Positions 47,613 to 57,467 of a stretch of DNA of 64,000 nt are shown one piece after another (within the stretch, counting starts at the first letter, position 1; the number at the start of each line of letters is the position of its first letter). A model generated the notes under the pieces. The model saw only the letters and a program-made list of their open reading frames with translations, was not told where the DNA came from and ran no database searches. Position numbers and translations under genes: made by a program. The DNA is from Multifurca ochricompacta (lineage: Eukaryota; Basidiomycota; Agaricomycetes; Russulales; Russulaceae), in contig WTXG01000008.1 in the NCBI GenBank assembly GCA_022496185.1, positions 310,001 to 374,000 of the forward strand. The letters run 5' to 3'.

Positions 47613-48955
47613 TCACTGCGACACGCTGAAGCGGTAATACAGTACCATGATTGCGAGCGCGTACTTCTCAAACTGTTCCTTAGACATGAATAGTACACCT
47701 TGGGAGAGCACGGCTTTTATGATTTGGGCGCCCATACCCTTCAAACGAATGCATAGCGTGAAATGGTGAGGATTGGAAAGCAGGCAAGAAAACGCACCTT
47801 GTACCAGCCCACGAAACCTTCCGTCCTGAGAACACGCGCCAAGATATCAATAGCGCCTTCGTTTTGCGGGCGCCGCACATTCCCGTTTACGTGTACGGGA
47901 AGTGTACCATTCTCGGTCTCCTCCACGTCTTTGGTGCGCGTCTGGATGCGAACTTTTGCCATAATGTAAGGATATGTTACCTGCACGATCCATGGGACCC
48001 GGGGTGAGTAAACCAATAAGGCAACGCACACATCGCTTTGTTCACGTACCACTGTCGCGAGTGACTTGCTGGTTGCCCCAAGGATAAAAGAAAGGCCAGG
48101 ACCGAGACTGGTACTCGTATCCCCGACCTTCTCGCGCGCGAGAAGCACGGCACCTTTTATACGCTCAAACATACCGTAGGTGATCGCCGGGTTCACGGTG
48201 AGCACGAGACCGGGCCTCAGGCCGAGCCAAAGGCCGGTGATGCCTTCCTCGCGCACAATCTCCCGCGCAACGCCAAAGAAAGACCCATCGTGCTCCTCCC
48301 CTGCCTTTCCTTTGCCCTTTGGCGCACCGAGCTGCTGCCGGGTAGCAATAACAGATACAGGAATGGTGAAAATCTGTGCGAGGGCGCCAGCAATAGCACC
48401 GAGTGCAAGCTCTGCGACGGTCGAAAGGGACTTGACAGGTGGGCTCGTTGGCCGCCGCGCAGCAAGACGCTTTAAGTATGAGGTGCGCACGAGAGAGTAG
48501 AAGAAGAAATAGGCATATTCTTCGTTGTTCAGTATGAGCCCAGAAAATAAGGATGGATGTATGACATACGCATGGAGAAGGTGTTGAGCATCGTCGCTCC
48601 GAATCCACGATAGAAGCCCGCAATCCCCTCCTCCTTGAGTATACGCTTAAGCAAGGCCCGTACTGAGCGCCCATGGCCGGAGTCTGCTTGGATCCGAGTC
48701 TTTACTCTGGGTCGAATGGTTAGGACGGGAGCGGAGCCTTACTCATTGCCTGAGAATATGAACGACTCACGTATCAAGAGGGTAGACAACACTGGAGGTA
48801 AAAGGACAGACAATAAATGTATAAGAGCAACAGAAAGATAACAATGTTATGATGTCTACGTACGCATTGCTGAAGCAACCACCAAGGGCACCTGCGAGAG
48901 CGTAGCCCACAGGAGTGAGTTGCTGAGGTTGGGCTTGCTTTGATTGTACGGCCAT
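47613..48955 (-). CDS. Mitochondrial-carrier family protein, peroxisomal adenine nucleotide carrier type (ANT1/PMP47)
   Basis: Start MAVQSKQAQPQQLTPVGYALAGALGGCFSNA. Three carrier repeats are visible. The first signature VVYPLDTVKTRIQ is made by splicing in a 21-nt exon (48771-48791). The second repeat has the degenerate IPVSVIATRQQL, and the third TYPYIMAKVRIQ. GLWLGLRPGLVLTVNPAITYGMFERIK is the peroxisomal ANT1/PMP47-type block. The protein ends FSVSQ after a conserved VLFMSKEQFEKYAL-like helix. Substitution of the usual PxD in repeats two and three is a property of this subfamily. Predicted role: exchange of ATP for AMP/ADP across the peroxisomal membrane to feed acyl-CoA activation, which relates to the beta-oxidation enzyme at the left end of the window. 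Confidence 0.82.
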
Positions 48956-49106
48956 GATAAGTAGAGTTGGGGATGGGATGGAGAGGCAGAAGTTTAGAGC
49001 ATAAAATAAAATATAGTAAAGTGAAGGTAAGAGTAGAGAAGGAGAAAGTCCGTCTACAAACTAAAGTGCTTGCTCATCTCCGTTCAATGTTCACATGTGA
49101 ACGAAC

Positions 49107-49136
49107 GGGAACGGGAACGGGAACGGGAACGGGAAC
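49107..49136 (+). repeat. Five tandem GGGAAC hexamers
   Basis: Five perfect copies of GGGAAC, so five G3 runs with regular three-base AAC loops, a clean G-quadruplex-type pattern on the plus strand. It lies in the 240-base gap between the carrier start and the methyltransferase stop. Confidence 0.7.
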
Positions 49137-49194
49137 CCACTTGACTAGCCGACCCCGACCCCACGTTCTGACCCGAGACTCTACTCTACTCTTT

Positions 49195-50214
49195 TCATAT
49201 TTCCACATTCATTAGCAAAAACATCTCGAAACCTTCGTCACTTTTTTTCTCTAAAGTTCCCCGCGCACCCACGCCTTCCGATAATGCCATATCGTCTTCT
49301 GGTACCGTCCAAGAGAACGACTCCGGCCTACGCCGCGCAATAAAGATGATCAACTCCCCATCTCCACCCGTACCAAAGCGTTCCCATCTCCTGCCTTCGA
49401 AACGCGAGCGAACAAGAACAGGCTCCAATGTGAACCAGAGCCCGAAGGCGGACCAAAAAGCTGTCTCTTTGGACAGTGAGCGAATCTTGTATGAGATGAT
49501 CACTTGCGCATCAGCCATCGGCGATGTCGGCGTGGTAAGATGCAACAACGAGCGGAGCAACGGCGCGAACAGTTCGGGGAAGTATACCTGTCGTACGTCA
49601 CTTTTTTTCTTCCTACACGCTTGACAACAGACGAGCTGCGGGAGTGGACCCTCGACACACCAGATCGCTGCAAATAATGTGCGAGATCGTCACAGGTCCG
49701 AGTTCGTCTCGCAATGCCTGCGCGTGCGCCGCGCACCCCCATACCAATGGACGTACCCAAACCCCGGCGTATCCCCTGGCGTTGGTTCGGAGTAGTGGGC
49801 AAACCTCGGGCAAATCAGTCAGAACGACGCGTGAGTGTGGGTACGCAGCGGCGAGCGCGAGCCCCGCAACGCCTGAACCCGCGCCGAGCTCTACGGCGAT
49901 GTCTTCTGTCCCAAAGCTGAAACATGGATCAAATTCATACGAATCCGGATGTCGAACATAAATCATCATGGCGTAGGCTGCCTCCCTGTGGCGTTTATTT
50001 GTGTCGGCTGAAGGTGATAAATGGAACGGGGTGAAGGAGTGTACCAGACCCGCCCTGCAATCCCATACTCTGCTATTGCTGTATCTTGAGCTTTAGGATC
50101 GAGAACGTCGGCAAGTTCTTCTTCGTGTGTGTCAGGGGAACCAAAGTTGAATTGGGAAGTAGATGGGTAGGAGGAATGAAAGATGGCGAGTCCAGTTGGA
50201 AAGTTCGAGTTCAT
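49195..50214 (-). CDS. Class I methyltransferase, METTL21/EFM-type protein-lysine methyltransferase
   Basis: Start MNSNFPTGLAIFHSSYPST; the next exon contains EYGIAGRVW, the canonical lead-in of this family. SAM-binding motif I is VELGAGSGVAGLALA, followed by the acidic motif II VVLTDLPEVCPLL. The catalytic-region motif is ICSDLVYFPELF, made by a splice between SDL and VYF, and equals the D-x-x-Y signature of family-16 lysine methyltransferases. The C-terminal exon gives a long insertion after SYKIRSLSKETAFW ending LLMNVEI. Members methylate translation factors (EF1A, EF2, EF3) or chaperones. The specific target cannot be read. It lies 113 bases downstream of the first arrestin-like gene on the same strand. 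Confidence 0.85.
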
Positions 50215-50326
50215 CGCAACTCTGGAAAGCAACTCTGGAAACAGGAAAGATGGGCATAGGTTGAGATAAAAAAAGAAAAGCATGATATGTTTGACGTTGT
50301 TTTGGCAAAGATAGTGTTCAAGGGGG

Positions 50327-51927
50327 TTAGCGAGTGTGGTGAAGGAATCGCTGGTTGCCATTTTCCAGGAAACCTGTCGCAACATTGTAATTTCCCTCGA
50401 AGGCGACTTCATAGCCCGGCGGGATTTGTGAACTTGGAGTGACACCTGGCGCTCCAGCCATTGTTATCGTGATACGCTGGATGAGGAGGGGATCCTCCGG
50501 TTCAGTTGCAGGGGTGAAACCAGGCACTTGTGGTGGTAATAAAACAAAGGTGTACTGTTGTGCGCCAACAATCACCAATCCCTGTTCTTGGAATACTAAG
50601 GACAACTCACCCTACACGCGAAACGCGGGAAAGAGAATGACTGTTTCGACCCTTTCGGGACAAATAGTTCTCCTCGGAGCTCTCGTACCCCTGAATCTCC
50701 GGTCCCACTAATCTCTGCCGCGGCGCCAGCTTCGTGTGGCCAGAACACACCCTTTGCTACGCTAGAGACGAATGTATTATTGCTCCGCCGTACGCCGGTC
50801 TCCTTGGCAGCTTCCGAGCCAATTGCGACAGTACGCAGGAGATGCAGGTTAGTACCGGTGGCAAAGAGATCGAGCGCTTGCACGTCCGTGCCGCGGAGAG
50901 TAAGAAGCAAAGGTATGGGAGAGTTGCTCGCGTATGTGAACTGCGCTGCGCATGAGTGGGTTCTATACACAAGTAGGACAGTCAGGCCAACGCACCGGAG
51001 TTGCTATAGAAAGCTGTGCCCCTTGGTTCAGCGATGTTGAACTCATTCGCGACGGCGCCAGAATCACTTACCGTGCACTGTACGCTCACATTGCGCGCAT
51101 TGAAGAGAGTGCCTGTGATCTTCACGGGATCGCACACATTCCAGCCTTCGGGGTCGGCATCTGGACCAAGTATCGCCACATTTTCAGCATACGCAAGAGT
51201 GCGTAAGGGGGATGGGTAGTCGGCTACTGTGCGCGGCAAGAATACGAAGCTCGTTGACAGCCTGTGCGCAGAATTGCCGTCAAACTGAGGGGAACATCGA
51301 AGAATGTAGACAATCGAAACGCACTTGCTATTCACGCGCAGCCCACCACGGCGCACGGTCACATACAATTTATAATCAATATAAGCTGCGCTCGCGCGCT
51401 CCGAGAACGTAGGTGGGAGTGAGAAGCTCTTCGGTGTCGCCTTTGGGACTGGTGCCACCATCGCGTCTCGTGGAATGGAGATTGAGAATGGATGGGTGTG
51501 CTTGCCGGTGACCTTAGCTTCGCTAGGTGACGCAGGGGTCCATATTGGCTCGGTTCTATCGAGAAAGATTTCCTCCTCTTGTCCTACAGCCGTTGTTCCG
51601 GCGCGAATCTGGTCACATTGAGAGGTGTAAGGACAGACAAAAGTTGGTGATGATGGATATGACATGTACCGTGATGGTCAGTCCCTTGAGTGTCTCCGCC
51701 TTGGACAGCTCGAGTTGCACCTCACCCTTGATGGTATCTCCTTCAAAAAACAACGGCATGTGTTTCGAATCCGCGGCTCTGCTTTTAACTTTGAATGATA
51801 TCCAGTCATGCCCGTTTCTATCCTGAAGTGCGTAGCGATGTTCGCAGCTAAAACCCCTAGTACCCGCCCGCGGTCGTCCTGGGTTGGGACTGTATTCAGG
51901 TAGTTCTTCTTCGGTATGATCACCCAT
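50327..51927 (-). CDS. Arrestin-like protein A (with PPxY motif)
   Basis: Arrestin N and C sandwich proteins act as adaptors for Rsp5/NEDD4-type ubiquitin ligases on plasma-membrane transporters. Start MGDHTEEELPEYSPNPGRP. Arrestin-N strands follow (FFEGDTIKGEVQLELSKAETLKGLTITVHV; SISIPRDAMVAP; AAYIDYKLYVTVRRGGL). The C domain has PIPLLLTLRGTDVQAL and the RGELFVPKG strand. The intron falls before YTFVLLPPQVP, as in paralog B. PY-type motifs are LPEY near residue 9 and PPGY in SSQIPPGYEVAF near the C-terminus. It lies in tandem with paralog B. Several short introns. Confidence 0.82.
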
Positions 51928-52379
51928 AACACAGGGGAGATGATGAAGTGCCTGAAAGGGGGCGGGGTGATAAGGGGGAGCCGTGTATATAAGTACGCGT
52001 TAAGATCATGCCCTGATCACATATGAATCGCGACCGCATTGGCTCGATAATAATGATCGCATGACTAGACAGTCGTGTCTTTTCCTATCCATCATAGTCG
52101 TGCCAGGTACCATCATCGTGAACAGCGTGAACCCTGACTCACAGCGCGCGTTGGTCTGAGAAGCCGAGCATTACAGAATGGGAGAGAATGGGATGATTTC
52201 ACAGGCACCACTGCAGAAGGAGTATGCGTGTTGTGTTCGTAAACTCATGCGCATGCGGAAAAGTGTTAAATGAGTACTAAGGTTTAGGTAGGATTTGCAG
52301 TGTACGCGCATATAATACAACGGCTAGCCCATTTCCTACATAACAAACAAGACGGGCGGATGAAAGCAAGCGAGTTAAG
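51928..52379. other. Intergenic stretch between arrestin-like A and B
   Basis: About 450 bases with no gene, acting as the upstream region of paralog A and the 3' flank of paralog B. Confidence 0.5.
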
Positions 52380-53876
52380 TCAAGTGCGAACAATTCCAAA
52401 GTCTAAGGAGAAGAATCGTGGGGGCATCGCGCGTTGACGCTCGATTTGTGGAGGTGTGACACCAGGGGGTGCTTGCCGCCGCGGTACTACGCCTGACGCG
52501 TTGCGCAGTGTCAAGGAAACCTCCTCCGATATTAGCGGCTGACATTCGATTTGTTCAGGTGAATGAGGATATAGTACGATAGAATACTGTTGGCATCATG
52601 AGCTTACGCCAATGAGAAATGCAGAAAGAAGTGCACCCGAACGGAGCATTTTGAGAAATTGAAGCTTGGCGTGAGGCGTCTTCCTACAATAACTTCTCCC
52701 CATAATTTTGTGCTCTGAGAACATCCTGGGGCTGGCCAGAACACAGCACGTGCAAGGTCAAGGCTGCGAATGCCACCTGCGACACCACGGGTAATGACAG
52801 TGCGAACGAGACGAACGTCGATTAATTCGGGATCAAGGTGGGCTGCCCCGCTGGAACGTAGCTCCAGGAACAGAGGAATCGGTGTGCCGAGTGCGAATGT
52901 CAACTGTTTTAAGAATAAGAAATGGTCAAGCCAAGAAGGAAATAATAGTCGCACTGGGTTTGCAATTGATAGGTGCGCTATCACAGTTACGTTAGGAACG
53001 AGAGTGCCCACAGCCTCCACAGGGGGAAGTAATTTCCATCCGCCAGGGTCGAGTATTGGCGGATCTAATGGGCTTTTATTGAAATATGCCCGCTGTCGCA
53101 GAATGGAGGGATGCTCGGCGGTTGTTTCGGGAATGTAAACGAGATTTGATGTCAGACTGCAAGAGATTGAGGCATGAAGGGGATCGACAGGAGAAGCCAG
53201 AACTGACGTATTGTCTACGGAAAGCAACCTACGGCGCACTGTCACCACGATCTTGTAGTCGATATAGAGAATTCCTTTCTCGTGAAACTTTGGCGGAACA
53301 GGGTACACCATAGCCCAATTGGATTCGTCGATGGTAACATCACCTGGAAGAATGAAGCTAAATGGGTGAGAAGACTTGCCGGAGAGTTTGCCGGATGGTT
53401 GAGTTATTAGAGTCTGCGACAGTTCAAGAAAAACATGCGGCTTCTGAGAGAGTTGAGTGGTCTCGCCTTGGAGCTAATGAGTCGTAAGACAATTGTGTGT
53501 ATGCAGGAGACAAAAGGCGTACCGTTATCTTCACCTCACGTATGCTTTCCGGCTTCATAAGGTCAAGCTCAACGATCCCTGCTACGACATCCTTGCCTAT
53601 AAACACGGGGAGAAACTCTGGCTTGGGCGAGCGGCTGCTGATAAGTAACGAAAGCCATGGCCGATTATTGCCCTCTTCACTACCAAGACGATAGCGGTGC
53701 TGGCTGTGACTAGGCGATGTAAAGTAGGGTAGGCTTGCCTGCGACCGAAGGCTAGTCAGAGATGGAGAAAGTGAAGGATCCAGCTTAGGTTGTAATTGGT
53801 AGAACGGTGTTTCTCGACGAGCGTGGCGCTTTGAATTGCTGTTATGTGCTAGGGGAGGCGCATTATCGATGTCCAT
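52380..53876 (-). CDS. Arrestin-like protein B (PPxY degenerate)
   Basis: Start MDIDNAPPLAHNSNSKRHARR; a longer 5' exon beginning near 54319 cannot be excluded. Arrestin-N segments: FIGKDVVAGIVELDLMKPESIREVKITV, SFILPGDVTIDES, YIDYKIVVTVRRRLLS. The C domain has FALGTPIPLFLELRSSG and LWGEVIVGRRLTPSF, then a splice before YSIVLYPHSPEQ. The last exon, extending to 52380, gives GVVPRRQAPPGVTPPQ and ends LDFGIVRT. Its position matches the PPGY of paralog A, but tyrosine is replaced by valine, so the ligase-binding motif appears lost. Same domain order and intron phase as A, so the two are probably local duplicates. Role by family: transporter or receptor trafficking. Confidence 0.8.
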
Positions 53877-54708
53877 AGCCGAGAGAGGCGAAAGTGAAGG
53901 GAGAAACAGAGGTACGAATACGGGTCCTAATTCCTTATGAGAGGACAGGACGGAGCCTAATTGCAAGAGGCAAGAGGATATGATGGCAGTAATAATAAAT
54001 TGACGGTCACATGCCGGCCCGCATGTCGACGACGGATAGCCCACGCAATTAGGATCGAGAACGGGTAATGAAAGTGCAGATTCGAGATATCTCTAGAGGG
54101 AAAGATGGGGCGAACTTAGATGGGTTTTGGGAACATCAGACAGGGTGCTAGGAGATGTAACAGATGACATGAAAGGGCCGTGCCGCGGAGGAAGGTGCAA
54201 TGCTGATAATGAGTATTTGCGCGTTGAATCAGTAAGAAAAGAAGGTTGAATTTTTCTGCGATAGCAATAGGGAGACACTCATACAGTGTCATCGTCGTCG
54301 TCGTCGGGTCTATCTCCACGGAGTACTGCCCGACTAACCGATCACCCCAGATTGTGTAAGGTTAAGGTGTAAGGTAAAAAGATGCCGTCACGTGCTATTC
54401 AGTTAGATTGTTGGTTGGTTTCAACTTTCACTTCTTTGACATTGCGGATGCAATAGAAAAATGTTGGTTCGCGTTTAGTTTTTTTAGTTTAATCTTCTGT
54501 GTAATTTCATTTTACTACTCTTCTGTGTACAGAGCATAGCAGAGCAGAGCAGAGGGGCAACGCAATGGGGGTGGGGCGGCTGTCATGGGTGTGACCTTTG
54601 GTAACATCTTGTCACATAAAGTTACAACTCGTGACATGTCGGCCACACGCGTGCACTGACGCGACGCTCATGCATTTACATTCAATCTCATCTGTATCTG
54701 CTGTTCCT
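53877..54708. other. Divergent upstream region between arrestin-like B and the nucleoporin core
   Basis: About 830 bases. CACGTG at 54389-54394 and a CAGAG-type repeat near 54540-54555 are visible. A minus-strand ATG at 54319 opens MEIDPTTTTMTLYE with a following GTGTCT donor, a possible extra 5' exon of paralog B. No phenylalanine-glycine repeats that would belong to a nucleoporin were found on the plus strand. Confidence 0.5.
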
Positions 54709-55719
54709 ATGCAACAGTCCGTGGTGCCATATGGATCGCCACTATTTACAAAGTCGACCAAATTCAACGACCTTCCTGACAATGTCAAGAAAACCTTCGA
54801 AGATATTGAGTGCGTTAAAATCTCTCACCGTTTCTTCCCAGTTCTTCAACATGAAGCAGAGCCCATGTCCAAGGGAGAGTACAGATTAGTAAAGATTTGA
54901 AACAGCGTAAGGTCGGGGAAGAAGCAACCAAGGGTCAAGACCTGATCCGCAGCGTGCACAAGGCAAGTCTCTTCTTCTCTGTGGCACATGCTGCCTAACT
55001 TAAGAAACCACTACGCATTAGGACCTCATCAATTCGATAACTGTTCTTCAAAACGATGTCCTGACCACGCGTGATCTGAAGGCAAAGGTGGACCAATCGG
55101 TGCAGGATACAATTGTTGCAGTGCACACAATCGATGGCTTCCGAAATCCTCAACAACATGGGACTCACCTGCGCAATCATGCGAACTTCCCTCTCGAGTA
55201 CGCTTGGACGACCAGAGAACATTCACTACCTGAACTAACATAATATTGACACCTTGCAGGTTTTTTACGCGAATAACGGATCAAATGCGCAAGCGTTTGC
55301 AGTCGTATAAAGAAACTATCGAGGCTAGCATTTCAGACATTTCGTTCTTCGACCCTGGCTGATTGATTCGCGCGTTTGCGGCGCTTCTTAGCAAGTTGAA
55401 CGGAAGCTCACCTCAGCTGCCCAGCAGGTGCAGCACACACCACACGGTCAGTTCTATTGATTTTGGTTCCTGACCATATGTCGCTAATACCCCTCATACC
55501 CACATAGGAATCTCTGCCACACTCGAGGCTCAGAATGCTTCCTTTATCGCCCTTGCAAACAAGACGGCAGCGCTAGACGCTGATTTGCAAAAATTGAAGG
55601 CTTTGTATACGCAGCTCTGGCGTGCGAAAACTGGTAGTATGCGCGACCCATTCAACCAACTTGACCATGGTAGTGGCGGAGAGTTTGGGGGCGTGGAGAG
55701 TTTGTATGGTGGTAAATAG
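54709..55719 (+). CDS. Nup49/Nup58-like nucleoporin coiled-coil core (5' end uncertain)
   Basis: Spliced reading of the conserved helical core of Nup49/Nup58. It runs KFNDLPDNVKKTFEDIE, EAHVQGRVQISKDLKQRKVGEE, QDLIRSVHK, DLINSITVLQNDVLTTRDL, GFRNPQQHGTHLRNHANFPLE, FFTRITDQMRKRL, IEQVERKLTSAAQQ and LADAT-like LEAQNASFIALANKTAALDA, then YTQLWRAKTG to the stop. In the nuclear pore this core joins the Nup62/Nup54 trimer. Two introns use GC donors: aag|gcaagt at 54963 and gag|gctagc at 55324. The normal N-terminal FG-repeat half is not visible upstream, so the gene is 5'-truncated, uses remote exons, or lost the FG region. The start codon given is only the first in-frame candidate. Confidence 0.72.
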
Positions 55720-55929
55720 AAACACAATTGATCAACATTAACACGAACACGACTTGATTGATACGAGGTCTACGCACTGCCTTGAGACCTGTCCTGTGAC
55801 TGATCAATCAACATCATCAACGAGACAGACGCGCATGCTCTCTTCCGTCAAAGCAACGCCAAAGTCTTGAGTCCGCGCCATTGAATCATAACCATCAGAA
55901 TCAATCCCACCCTTGCTTGTCAAGACACG

Positions 55930-57230
55930 ATGACAGCACCTTCCATCCATACTCCCGATCATGTTTCTGGAGAGCAGTATCGATATGCCTTGACCAACTT
56001 TGTGCGAAAGTCTACCTCACGAGTAGCTATGTACTACTGATGAATTCCTCTGCGGATTCGCTCAGGCCATTGCCCATCAGAAGGTGGAGGAACAGAGAGG
56101 GCAGCTCGAAGAGCAAGAACGACAGATCGCGCGGCTGCACGCCCGCATCGCCGCACTCGAGGGTTCAACGACTGGGACACAACCCCTCACGGGCCCACGC
56201 ATTGCGGGTGGAAGTTCTGTCGATGATTTCTCCATCAAGGTATGGCATCACGATCCCTTACACTACCACAGCGGCTGGCAACCTCACCAGCGGTCGGTTG
56301 TGACCTACTCGACGCACAGAATACGGCATCCCAACTCGAACGCACGATCAACCGTTGGGCGAGCGAGGTGCTCCGCATCCCCCCTGCTCCCCCCGCAGTA
56401 CTTCAGGATGCGGCGTTGGCAGATCTGACGGGCGCGGGGGATAGCGTATTATATACAGACGCGCGACCTATGATGGTACAAAGTTTGCTACGACACGCAA
56501 TGTCCGAAGTCATCTCGGACGGTATCATCAACTGCCTCATCGTGACGAGCTCGGCGGAAGCCAATATCCAGCTCACACGTATCCACGAACATCTCTTCTC
56601 AAGTACGGCACTTTTCCACTTCTGACTTCCCCCTCCCCCAAAATCTCATCTGTCCAATCTCTTTTATGTCATGGTAAAAGAATGCTGACAACAAGCAAAT
56701 TTCTTTCTTTCTTTCTTTGGACAGGGGACCCCACCGTGGCGGCTGTCTGGCGTCGTCAGACTTTTTCTGCCGCCGTGGAGAACATCGCGCCCGAGACGAC
56801 GCGGATGATATTCGAAGAGCACGTCCCATCGCTCGCTGCGTTGCTTTCGGATAGTCCAGACGATCCGCTCGGAACGCGCGTCGTCTTTGAGGACGCTTAC
56901 AAGTTCTCGCGCATGCTTCATGGCGCACCCGCAACGGCAGGTCCTGGAGCGGATGCATTTTACCGCTCATTCGTACCCGAGCTCGCGAGCACGCTGTACC
57001 CGCGCCAGGTCGAGCTTGTCAAGCGCTGTCGTCGCAGCGAGCGTGGAGAGCTTGACCGCGTTGGAGCGACTATCTTCCCTGGTCTCGTGAAGGTATCACA
57101 CACGCCTACAGGGCCCGGGATCGCTTCGGGGGATACCACGCAGACGGTCGTACGCCGGGCACAGGTCATCTGTGAGTGTGCACTAGAGGCGAGTGTATCG
57201 CTGCCGCCACCACCACTGCCATCAGTGTAG
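55930..57230 (+). CDS. Unknown coiled-coil protein
   Basis: No named family recognised. Start MTAPSIHTPDHVSGEQYRY; after a short intron the helix KVEEQRGQLEEQERQIARLHARIAALE is a leucine/arginine-rich coiled coil. A globular part follows: LERTINRWASEVLRI, VQSLLRHAMSEVISDGIINCL, IQLTRIHEHLFS, then after a CT-rich intron RDPTVAAVWRRQTFSAAVE. The C-terminal half (EDAYKFSRMLHGA; GADAFYRSFVPEL; LVKVSHTPTGPG) ends in a proline-rich tail. Hydrophobic patterning suggests an all-helical fold. Likely basidiomycete-specific, on the basis of not matching any family I know. The frame is intact across several introns, so it is probably expressed. Confidence 0.6.
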
Positions 57231-57467
57231 TTGCGGTTGCATAGTTTTTCAGGTTTCTATCTAGGACCTTGATCTTATACCTTTTCTTTGGGTAGTTAAT
57301 GGACGCTATACAGTTGACAGGGGGATCTGCACAGAGCAGGCAGTAGAATAAACCGCTACCATTCTAAAACAGGATATATCTAATGTCCCTGTGCAACAAG
57401 TAACGATGCAAGGGTGGCTTGGGCATGCACGACCTGAAAGGTCATTCGACCATCAGTATCGTATCAT

